Shown piece after piece: positions 9,276 to 15,832 of a DNA stretch of 38,031 nt. This DNA comes from Nostocoides japonicum T1-X7 (GTDB lineage Bacteria; Actinomycetota; Actinomycetes; Actinomycetales; Dermatophilaceae): positions 1,459,823-1,497,853 of the forward strand of contig NZ_HF570958.1 of assembly GCF_001046855.1 (NCBI RefSeq), given 5' to 3'. The notes under the pieces were generated by a model. The model was given only the letters and a program-made list of their open reading frames with translations, made no database searches and was not told the origin of the DNA. Both the position numbers and the translations under genes were made by a program. Position 1 is the stretch's first letter. Each line of letters starts with the position of its first letter.

Positions 9276-10463
9276 ATGACCGCCACCCCCACCCGCCGCA
9301 CGACGATGACCGGCTGGCTGCGCCGCGAGGACTGCCGCCTCGAGGACCTGCTCGCCGTGCTCGCCGAGGAGACCGACCTCGCCGACTACCCCCACGCCGA
9401 CCGGGTCGAGCAGGGCGTCCTCGTCTACGACGCCGCGGCCCTCGCGCCGATCGTCGCGGGTCGGGACGGGCGCCGCGAGGTGCAGGCGGAGATCGCTCGG
9501 GCCCTGCTCGACGGGCCTGGGATCACGGTGTACGAGAACGCCTTCGACCACGGTGTCGTCGACCGGGTGACCGAGGCGTTCAAGGAGATCATCGCCGCGC
9601 AGCGGGCGTCGGGCGTCGAGGCCGGTGACCACTTCGCGAAGCCCGGAGCGAACGACCGCATCTGGAACGCCCTGGAGAAGCTCGCCGTCGAGGACCCCGA
9701 GGCCTTCGTCGACTACTACGCGATGGACATCATCGACCTCGTCGCGACGGCCTGGCTCGGCCCGGGCTACCAGGTGACCTCGCAGGTGAACGTCGTCAAC
9801 CCCGGCGGGGCGGGCCAGACGGTGCACCGCGACTACCACCTGGGGTTCATGGACCCCGACGTCTCGGCGTCCTACCCCGCGCACGTCCACGCGCTGTCCG
9901 CGCTGCTCACCCTCCAGGGGGCCGTGGCGCACGTCGACATGCCCGTCGAGTCGGGGCCGACGCTCTACCTGCCGCACTCGCAGAAGTACTCGCACGGCTA
10001 CCTCGCCTACTGGCTGCCGCAGTTCCAGGACTACTTCGTGGAGCACCACATCCAGCTGCCGCTGGCCAAGGGCGACGCCGTCTTCTTCAACCCGGCGCTC
10101 TTCCACGCCGCGGGCAGCAACGTCTCCGCGGACATCTCCCGCATGGCGAACCTCCTGCAGATCTCCTCGGCGTTCGGCCGCGCCATGGAGACCGTCGACC
10201 GCACCCGCGTCGTCGAGGCGGTGTACCCGTTCCTGTTGCAGCGCAAGGCAGCCGGCGCGCCGCTTGGGGACCTCGCGAACGCGCGCGCCGCCTCCGCGGA
10301 GGGCTACCCCTTCCCCTCCAACCTGGACCGGGACCAGCCGATCGACGGCATGGCCCCGCTCACCCAGAGCCAGGTCGTGCGGGAGGCGCTCGCCGAGGGA
10401 CTCGACTCCGAGGAGCTGTCCCGCCGTCTTGCCGCGCAGGCCGAGTCGAAGCTCAGCCACTGA
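9276..10463 (+). CDS. Phytanoyl-CoA dioxygenase (PhyH) family Fe(II)/2-oxoglutarate oxygenase
   Basis: Non-heme iron, 2-oxoglutarate-dependent oxygenase of 395 residues. The metal-binding triad is visible: H184-x-D186 in TVHRDYHLGF and H277 in NPALFHAAGSN. R289 (DISRMANLLQ) sits where the 2-oxoglutarate carboxylate is usually bound. The protein is longer than many PhyH members (about 250-300), with extra segments before residue 80 and after 310. The ATG at 9276 has AAGGAG at 9263-9268. It is transcribed away from the LacI-family regulator, suggesting substrate-inducible use. The actual substrate cannot be read from the sequence; PhyH proteins hydroxylate lipids, ectoine, halogenation targets and many other molecules. 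Confidence 0.85.
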   Translation: MTATPTRRTTMTGWLRREDCRLEDLLAVLAEETDLADYPHADRVEQGVLVYDAAALAPIVAGRDGRREVQAEIARALLDGPGITVYENAFDHGVVDRVTEAFKEIIAAQRASGVEAGDHFAKPGANDRIWNALEKLAVEDPEAFVDYYAMDIIDLVATAWLGPGYQVTSQVNVVNPGGAGQTVHRDYHLGFMDPDVSASYPAHVHALSALLTLQGAVAHVDMPVESGPTLYLPHSQKYSHGYLAYWLPQFQDYFVEHHIQLPLAKGDAVFFNPALFHAAGSNVSADISRMANLLQISSAFGRAMETVDRTRVVEAVYPFLLQRKAAGAPLGDLANARAASAEGYPFPSNLDRDQPIDGMAPLTQSQVVREALAEGLDSEELSRRLAAQAESKLSH

Positions 10464-10512
10464 GGAGGCGGTCGGTCCGTCGACGTCGAGCGCGCGCCTC
10501 TACGCCCCGCGC

Positions 10513-10644
10513 CTACGGTCGATCGGGCGGTGTGAGGCGGCCGTCCCGACGGTCGACGAGCCACGCGACGTCGACCTCGAGGGCGTCGGCGAGCCGGTAG
10601 ATGGTGTCGAGGCGCCGGGTGCCTCCGGACGGGGGGCTTCCGCG
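10513..10644 (-). pseudogene. XRE-type regulator C-terminal remnant
   Basis: On the minus strand, 43 codons between an in-frame TGA (10645-10647) and a TAG stop (10513-10515) read SGGTRRLDTIYRLADALEV and then DVAWLVDRRDG. This is the pattern that ends an XRE/Cro helix-turn-helix domain. There is no start codon and no recognition helix, so this is a truncated relic. The rest of the 430-base gap between the dioxygenase and antitoxin genes shows no other gene. Confidence 0.45.
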
Positions 10645-10810
10645 TCAGGGATCCACGCGACCCAAAGTGCCCGTCGCGTCCGGCGGCTACGGGCGGGCCA
10701 CGACTCGGTGGCGCGGGACGTCCACACGGCTCCGTTTCGTGGATGGCCGCTGGTCCCGACAGGCCAGAGACTCGCTCGGAACGCCCCGCGGTCCACGGAG
10801 GTCGGCGCAG

Positions 10811-10845
10811 TAGAGCTACAGTTATAAGTGCTCTAGTCTACAGTT
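10811..10845 (+). promoter_or_regulatory. Operator-like repeats and -10 upstream of antitoxin gene
   Basis: An AT-rich patch contains TAGAGC (10811-10816) inverted as GCTCTA (10830-10835). CTACAGTT is directly repeated at 10816-10823 and 10838-10845, spaced 22 bp or two helical turns. TATAAG at 10823-10828 could be the -10. The layout is typical of autoregulated toxin-antitoxin promoters; binding by the downstream protein is inferred. Confidence 0.5.
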
Positions 10846-10893
10846 GCAGATGGAAGGCGCGAGTGCGCTCTCGCGATACGTAGGAGTCCCACC

Positions 10894-11328
10894 ATGGCTA
10901 CCCTCGTGGAGTCCACCAACCGAGTCATTGCGACGGAGCATGATGCCAGAGCCGCTCGTGGTGTTCTCGACACTCTGAGGGGTCCCGAGGGACGGTTGCA
11001 GGTCGAGCACGAGGGACAACTCAGCGGTCCGATCCCTGCTGAAATCGGTCGAATCCTTCAACACGTTCTCGAGGTCATGGCCACGGGTGGAACGGTGACG
11101 ATCTCCTCAGCACCTGAGGAGCTGACGACCTCGTCGGCCGCCGCAATCCTCGGCATCTCACGACCGACCCTGCTCAAGATCGCTGCCGAGGGGCGGATCC
11201 CCTCGCACCGCGTCGGAACACATACACGATTCATGGCGAACGACATCTTCTCCGCCCGACGTGCTCGACGTGAGCGCGAGCGCGTGGCATTCGCCGCTCT
11301 TCGTGAAGCGGAGGATGACGAGGTCTGA
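10894..11328 (+). CDS. Excisionase-type helix-turn-helix antitoxin
   Basis: 144-residue DNA-binding protein with an excisionase/MerR-like helix-turn-helix near residues 78-108 (LTTSSAAAILGISRPTLLKI, then IPSHRVGTHTRFMANDI). A charged C-terminal helix (RRARRERERVAFAALREAE) follows, typical of antitoxins that wrap a PIN-domain toxin. Start ATG 10894 with TAGGAG at 10881-10886. The partner toxin should lie directly downstream, and a broken PIN-domain fragment is found there at 11379. The gene and its upstream region are visibly less GC-rich than neighbours, a sign of transfer. It looks intact and may now act alone as a repressor or as an antidote to toxins encoded elsewhere. Confidence 0.78.
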   Translation: MATLVESTNRVIATEHDARAARGVLDTLRGPEGRLQVEHEGQLSGPIPAEIGRILQHVLEVMATGGTVTISSAPEELTTSSAAAILGISRPTLLKIAAEGRIPSHRVGTHTRFMANDIFSARRARRERERVAFAALREAEDDEV

Positions 11329-11378
11329 CGTCGATGTGTGAAAGTGCGCAGCACGGGGCAATACGCTACGGTTCCGGC

Positions 11379-11507
11379 GTGGCAGGGACAGCGACGCATC
11401 GGGTCTTTGTCGGTGCGAATATGTTCTATTCGCGGACGCTCCGTGACTGGCTGGGTCTGAGGTATCCCCAGGGCGACGAGGCGCCGACCGCGGTCTACTC
11501 GCGTTGA
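11379..11507 (+). pseudogene. Truncated PIN-domain (VapC-like) toxin
   Basis: 42 codons from GTG 11379 read VFVGANMFYSRTLRDWLGL and then GDEAPTAVYSR before a TGA at 11505. They match the first strand and helix of PIN ribonucleases usually written VFVDANVLYSRTLRDWL. The metal-binding aspartate of that motif is Gly12 here. The remaining domain with the other acidic residues is absent. It follows the antitoxin gene, as expected for the toxin. The toxin is therefore dead twice over, by substitution and by truncation. The similarity is by pattern recognition, not a search. Confidence 0.65.
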
Positions 11508-11611
11508 CCTTCAACGCCCTCGCGACGAGCTGGCCCGACATCCTCGACGCCGCCCGCAGCGAGCAACCGGCGACCAACCAGTCCGCCTTCGACTTCGACG
11601 AGCAGGAATGA
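11504..11611 (+). pseudogene. Orphan C-terminus of an upstream restriction-locus gene
   Basis: Overlapping the end of the PIN fragment in another frame, 35 codons read LTFNALATSWPDILDAARSE then TNQSAFDFDEQE and a TGA. The stop overlaps the ATG at 11608 of the nuclease gene frame (ATGA), the coupling expected of a genuine neighbour gene. The body is missing, so the fusion point with the PIN fragment marks a deletion. I do not recognise the family securely. The C-terminus of a DUF1156-type methyltransferase is one unverified possibility. Confidence 0.4.
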
Positions 11612-11613
11612 CG

Positions 11614-13287
11614 ATGAAGCAACTCATGGCGGGAGAGCTGCCGCTGCGCAAGATCTTCTGCAGCGACTACGACTTCGCCATCCCGGACTACCAACGTCCC
11701 TACGCTTGGCAGTCCGAGCAGGCGCTCCAACTGCTCGACGACCTGGACGACGCGCTGGGGCGTGACGAGGACGACCCCTACTTCCTCGGGTCTGTCGTCC
11801 TGGTGAAGCAGGGCGACACTCCCGCCGCCCAGGTCATCGACGGACAGCAGCGGCTGACGACCTTGACGATCCTCCTGTCGATCCTGCGTGACCTCACCGA
11901 GAACACGCAGCTGTCGGCGGAGCTGAAGGAGCTCGTCGAGGAGCCGGGCCGGATCATGGACGGCACCAGGGCCAAGCCCCGTCTCCGGCTCCGCAAGCGA
12001 GATGCCGACTTCTTCGCGAAGTACGTCCAGACGGCCGGGAACCTAGACGCCCTCGTGGAGCTCCCCGACCATGCGTTGGGCACGGACGCCCAACGCGCCA
12101 TCCGCGACAACACCCGAGCCCTGCGCAATCGCCTGCTCGACTGGCCGGAGACCAAGCGCCAGGCGTTGGCCACCATGCTCGGTCAGCGCACCCTGCTCGT
12201 GGTTGTGAGCACCCCGGACCTGGCCAGTGCCCACCGCATCTTCAGCGTGATGAACGCCCGGGGACTCGACCTCTCACCCGCCGACATCTTCAAGGCCGAC
12301 GTCATCGGGGCGGTCCCCCCGGAGAGGCAGGCCGACTACGCCGACAAGTGGGAGGACGCGGAGCAGGACCTGGGTCGCGACACCTTCGCCGCGCTCTTCC
12401 TCGACATTCGGATGATCTTCGCCAGGGAGCGGGCCCGTCGAGAGCTGCTCAAGGAGTTCCCCACCCAGGTGCTTCGTGAATATCTGCCCAGCAAAGCAAC
12501 CGTGTTCGTCGACGATGTCCTCCTCCCGTATGCGGATGCCATCGAGCACGTCGTGAACCAGGACTTCCCCGGCCCCGGCGCGGCCGCCGAGGTGAACAAC
12601 TGGCTGCGGCGCCTCGCCATGCTCGACAACAACGACTGGCGGGCGCCGGCGCTGTGGGCGCTGCGTCATCACCGGGAGGACGTGGCCTTCCTCGTCGCCT
12701 ACCTCCAGCGACTCGAGCGGCTCGCTGCGAGCATGCTGCTGCGCCGCGTCTATGCAACGCCGCGCGCTCAGCGGTATGCCGATCTGCTCAAGTCGCTGGA
12801 CCGGGGCACTGGGCTGGACGCGGCGGAGTTCGACCTGACCGACGCCGAACGGGCCGCCACGCGCACGAAGCTGGAGGAGGACATCTACCTCGTCCAGCCG
12901 GTGCGGAAGTACGTCCTGCTCAGACTCGACGAGCTGCTCGCCAAGACGCCCGGCGTGTCATACGACCACAAGCTGATCACCGTCGAGCACATCCTGCCGC
13001 AGAACCCCGCGCCGGACAGCGAATGGTCGACGGCATTCACCGAGGACGAACGCACGCTGTGGACCCACAAGCTGGGCAACCTCGTCCTGCTCAATCGCGC
13101 GAAGAACTCCGAGGCACAGAACTACGACTTCGTGACGAAGAAGGCGAAGTACTTCACCGGAAAGAACGGTGTGAGCACCTTCGCGTTGACCAGCCAGGTC
13201 CTGGGCAGCGAGGCCTGGACGCCCGAGGTCCTCCAGGCACGGCAGGAGAGGCTCGTCGGACTCCTCGCGACCGAGTGGAACTTCTGA
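11614..13287 (+). CDS. GmrSD-like DUF262/DUF1524 restriction nuclease
   Basis: Single-chain protein of 557 residues combining a DUF262 N-terminal domain (YDFAIPDYQRPYAWQ near residue 20; the nucleotide-binding IDGQQRLTTL near 75) with a C-terminal DUF1524 His-Me-finger nuclease domain. The nuclease motif is VEHILPQNP, then HKLGNLVLLNRAKNSEAQNY. Related GmrSD enzymes are NTP-dependent type IV restriction systems cutting glucosylated or otherwise modified phage DNA. Both active motifs look complete. ATG 11614 is preferred over ATG 11608 because AGGA (11604-11607) sits six bases upstream of it but directly abuts 11608. It is the only apparently intact effector in a patch of broken defence genes. 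Target modification unknown. Confidence 0.85.
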   Translation: MKQLMAGELPLRKIFCSDYDFAIPDYQRPYAWQSEQALQLLDDLDDALGRDEDDPYFLGSVVLVKQGDTPAAQVIDGQQRLTTLTILLSILRDLTENTQLSAELKELVEEPGRIMDGTRAKPRLRLRKRDADFFAKYVQTAGNLDALVELPDHALGTDAQRAIRDNTRALRNRLLDWPETKRQALATMLGQRTLLVVVSTPDLASAHRIFSVMNARGLDLSPADIFKADVIGAVPPERQADYADKWEDAEQDLGRDTFAALFLDIRMIFARERARRELLKEFPTQVLREYLPSKATVFVDDVLLPYADAIEHVVNQDFPGPGAAAEVNNWLRRLAMLDNNDWRAPALWALRHHREDVAFLVAYLQRLERLAASMLLRRVYATPRAQRYADLLKSLDRGTGLDAAEFDLTDAERAATRTKLEEDIYLVQPVRKYVLLRLDELLAKTPGVSYDHKLITVEHILPQNPAPDSEWSTAFTEDERTLWTHKLGNLVLLNRAKNSEAQNYDFVTKKAKYFTGKNGVSTFALTSQVLGSEAWTPEVLQARQERLVGLLATEWNF

Positions 13288-13288
13288 C

Positions 13289-13569
13289 ATGGAGACGAGC
13301 AACCGCGACCGCATCGGGCAGATGCTCGACGTGCTCTCCCCTGTCTCGACGCCTACCTTCAGCGAACCCGCGACCCGTCCGTGCCCAAGCCCGCATGGCA
13401 TGGATCGAACTCACGAAGAAGGTCGACAACGCGAAACCGGGCGCCCGCGGCTGTCGAGATCGAGGCGGAGGCACCGGCGGGCTTCGACGAGTCGACGATC
13501 CGCGTCGTTCGGGAGAACGCGACGACCCTCCGGTTCGACGAGGCGGGCTTCGACGAGCTCGGCTCTTGA
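13289..13569 (+). pseudogene. Deleted, frameshifted large gene (Swt1-HEPN/DUF499-like ends)
   Basis: One base after the nuclease stop, an ATG opens METSNRDRIGQMLDVLSPV. The frame then shifts to DAYLQRTRDPSVPKP, then to MAWIELTKKVDNAKPGA, as if two single bases were lost. It then jumps to a third segment, AVEIEAEAPAGFDESTIRVV followed by ENATTLRFDEAGFDELGS and a stop. The first part resembles the NRDRxG start of Swt1-HEPN-type ATPases. The last resembles the GFDE...VRENA.TL.F C-terminus of DUF499 ATPases. The pieces look like the two ends of one long gene joined by a deletion near 13440. Family assignment is from memory of the motifs and moderate in certainty; the pseudogene state is clear. 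Confidence 0.55.
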
Positions 13570-13574
13570 CCTCG

Positions 13575-13594
13575 GTTGACAGGTTGTTCTGACA
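13575..13594 (+). promoter_or_regulatory. 20-bp operator-like element upstream of oxidoreductase pair
   Basis: GTTGACAGGTTGTTCTGACA matches the element between the inositol genes and the GntR gene (37018-37037) at 15 of 20 positions. It contains TTGACA (13576-13581), a possible -35, though no good -10 is seen 16-18 bp later. It probably binds the GntR regulator or a relative (inference). Confidence 0.5.
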
Positions 13595-13684
13595 AAGGCT
13601 TGACGCGCTGGCGGGCGATAGTGCATCGTCGCCGGTGAGGCCGCGACCCCGCGGACGACGACGCCCGGAAGGACCACGACGACG

Positions 13685-13732
13685 ATGACGACGACCTCGG
13701 CGCCCGCGATCGAGACGGCGGCGGGCCGATGA
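13685..13732 (+). CDS. 15-residue upstream peptide (leader ORF)
   Basis: ATG at 13685 encodes MTTTSAPAIETAAGR and stops at a TGA that overlaps the next gene's ATG (ATGA at 13729-13732). GGAAGGACC lies just upstream as a possible ribosome site, whereas the oxidoreductase start has no Shine-Dalgarno of its own. Translation through this short frame could deliver ribosomes to the downstream gene. The composition shows no attenuator-like run of one amino acid. It could also be chance. Confidence 0.4.
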   Translation: MTTTSAPAIETAAGR

Positions 13733-14742
13733 CGGAGCCCCTGCGGATCGGCATCCTCGGGGCCGCCCGGATCGCCGGCCTCGCCATGGTGTCACCGGCC
13801 CGGGCGACGGGAACCCGGCTCGTCGCCGTCGCGGCCCGTGACACCGGGCGTGCCGAGGCCTTCGCGGCCGAGCACGGCGTCGAGCGGGTGCACGCGAGCT
13901 ACGACGAGCTGCTCGCCGACCCCGAGGTGGAGGCCGTCTATAACCCGCTCCCCAACGGCCTGCACGGTCAGTGGAACCGACGGGCCGTCGAGGCCGGGAA
14001 GCACGTCCTCTCCGAGAAGCCGTCCGCCGCGAACGCCGACGAGGCGCGCACCGTCCGCGACGCCGCCCGAGCCGCCGGGGTCGTCTTCATGGAGGGCTTC
14101 CACTACCCCTACCACCCGTTCTGGCACCGGGTCACCGGGCTCATCGAGGAGGGGGCGATCGGCGAGATCCGCGACGTCGAGTGCACCCTCTCGATGCCCG
14201 ACCCGGGCGCCGACGACCCGCGCTGGCGGCTCGACCTCGCCGGCGGCGCGACGATGGACCTCGGCTGCTACAGCCTGTCCGCGATCGCCCTCCTCGGCGA
14301 GTATGCCGGGGGAGCCCCGTCCTTCACCGGCGGCCGGGTGCAGGAGCGGGCCGGCGCGCCCGGGGTCGACGAGGAGCTGTGGGTCGACCTCGCATACCCC
14401 TCTGGCGCAACGGCGCACGGCGGTGGCTCCATGGTGCGGCCCACGGCGCCCGCCGACTTCCACCTCACGGTGACCGGCTCGGAGGGCACGATCCACGTCC
14501 CGCGCTTCGCCCTCCCGCACGAGGACGACCGGGTCATCCTGCGCCGGCCGGACGGCACCGAGACGGTCGAGCATCCCGGCTCGCGGAGCAGCTACACCTA
14601 TCAGCTCGAGGCCTTCGCCGCCGCCGTCCGCCACCGGGCGGCCGTGCTGACCGACGCGGCCTTCGCCGTCGAGGTCATGGAGCTCATCGACGGGGCATAC
14701 CGCACCGTCGGCCTCGAGCCGCGACAGCCCGCCCGGAGCTGA
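13729..14742 (+). CDS. Gfo/Idh/MocA-family NAD(P)-dependent oxidoreductase
   Basis: Cytoplasmic sugar- or cyclitol-type dehydrogenase of 337 residues. The Rossmann nucleotide-binding start is IGILGAARIAGLAM. The family EKP motif is SEKPSAAN with Lys97, and the second domain carries MEGFHYPYHPFWHRV and GGATMDLGCYSLSAIALLG. The MEGFHYRYHP-like segment is typical of the branch that includes dihydrodiol dehydrogenase and glucose-fructose oxidoreductase-like proteins, so it differs from the inositol dehydrogenases nearby. Start ATG 13729 overlaps the stop of a 15-codon leader. The following dehydrogenase is 40 bases away and likely co-transcribed. Substrate unknown; the shared operator suggests a polyol or cyclitol derivative. 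Confidence 0.88.
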   Translation: MTEPLRIGILGAARIAGLAMVSPARATGTRLVAVAARDTGRAEAFAAEHGVERVHASYDELLADPEVEAVYNPLPNGLHGQWNRRAVEAGKHVLSEKPSAANADEARTVRDAARAAGVVFMEGFHYPYHPFWHRVTGLIEEGAIGEIRDVECTLSMPDPGADDPRWRLDLAGGATMDLGCYSLSAIALLGEYAGGAPSFTGGRVQERAGAPGVDEELWVDLAYPSGATAHGGGSMVRPTAPADFHLTVTGSEGTIHVPRFALPHEDDRVILRRPDGTETVEHPGSRSSYTYQLEAFAAAVRHRAAVLTDAAFAVEVMELIDGAYRTVGLEPRQPARS

Positions 14743-14782
14743 CCCACCTCACGAAAGCCCCTGCAGGACAAGGAGAACCCCC

Positions 14783-15784
14783 ATGAAGATCGGCCTCATC
14801 GGCGCGGGCCGGATCGGCGCGTTCCACGCCGAGACCCTCTCGGCGCTGGAGACCGTCGGATCGCTCGTCGTCACCGACGCGGTCCCCGAAGCGGCGCAGG
14901 CGGTCGCGGCGCGGTTCGGTGCCGAGGCGGTCGCCAGCACCGACGACCTCCTGTCCGCCGGTCTCGACGGCGTCGTCATCGCCTCCTCCACCGCCACGCA
15001 CCTGCCGCTGCTGCACGCGAGCCTCGCCGTCGGCATACCGACCTTCTGCGAGAAGCCGGTGTCGGAGGACCCGGCCGCCGCCTCCGACCTGATCGACGTC
15101 GTCGCCGCCTCCGGCGTCCCCGTCCAGATCGGGTTCCCCCGCCGGTTCGACCCGGCGTTCGTCGCCGCCAAGGCGGCCCTCGACTCCGGCTCGCTCGGCT
15201 GGCTGACGACCATCCGCTCGACGACGATGGACCCCGCCCCGCCGCCCGCGACCTACCTCGCCGGCTCCGGTGGCATCTTCCGCGACTGCGCCATCCACGA
15301 CTTCGACGCGGTCCGCTGGGCCACCGGCCACGACGTCGTCGAGGTGTATGCGACGGGAGACGCCCGCGGCGACGCGATGTTCGCCGACGCCGGGGACGTG
15401 TCGAGCGCCTCGACGCTGCTCGCCTTCGAGGACGGGACGATCGGCGTCGTCTCCAACACCCGCTACAACGCCCAGGGCTACGACGTGCGCCTCGAGCTGC
15501 ACGGCTCCGAGGGGTCGATCGCCGCCGGCCTCGACGAGGGGCTGCCCTTCCGGCAGGCCACCCCCGGGATCCGCTGGCCCTCCGGGCCGGCACACACCTT
15601 CTTCATGGACCGCCTCACCGAGGCCTTCCGCATCGAGCTCGGCACCTTCGTCGACGTCGCCGCGGGCCGGCTCGCCTCTCCGTGCACGATCCGCGACGGC
15701 CTCGAGGCGAGCTGGATCGCCGAGGCGGCGACCCTGTCCCTCCAGGAACACCGCCCCGTCCGCCTCGACGAGGTCCGCCGCTAG
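14783..15784 (+). CDS. Inositol 2-dehydrogenase-like oxidoreductase (IolG type)
   Basis: 333-residue Gfo/Idh/MocA enzyme with Rossmann start IGLIGAGRIGAFHAETL, EKP motif containing Lys91, substrate-domain GFPRRFDPAF, and the catalytic pair D168/H172 in FRDCAIHDFD. This is the Asp-x3-His arrangement of myo-inositol and scyllo-inositol dehydrogenases. AAGGAG precedes the ATG at 14783. It aligns without gaps, at least through H172, with the enzyme at 35913-36917, so the two are close paralogues. It forms a two-gene unit with the preceding oxidoreductase, outside the main inositol block. It may oxidise another inositol isomer or a related cyclitol. Confidence 0.85.
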   Translation: MKIGLIGAGRIGAFHAETLSALETVGSLVVTDAVPEAAQAVAARFGAEAVASTDDLLSAGLDGVVIASSTATHLPLLHASLAVGIPTFCEKPVSEDPAAASDLIDVVAASGVPVQIGFPRRFDPAFVAAKAALDSGSLGWLTTIRSTTMDPAPPPATYLAGSGGIFRDCAIHDFDAVRWATGHDVVEVYATGDARGDAMFADAGDVSSASTLLAFEDGTIGVVSNTRYNAQGYDVRLELHGSEGSIAAGLDEGLPFRQATPGIRWPSGPAHTFFMDRLTEAFRIELGTFVDVAAGRLASPCTIRDGLEASWIAEAATLSLQEHRPVRLDEVRR

Positions 15785-15832
15785 CGACGGCTGCGCTGCC
15801 CGCTGGACAGGGGGGCGGGGCCCACCACTCCA

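Noticed and set aside
14783..15784. Recent duplication of the iolG at 35913
   Set aside because: The spacing of motifs is the same, but the residues differ throughout, so the two are old paralogues and not a recent copy.
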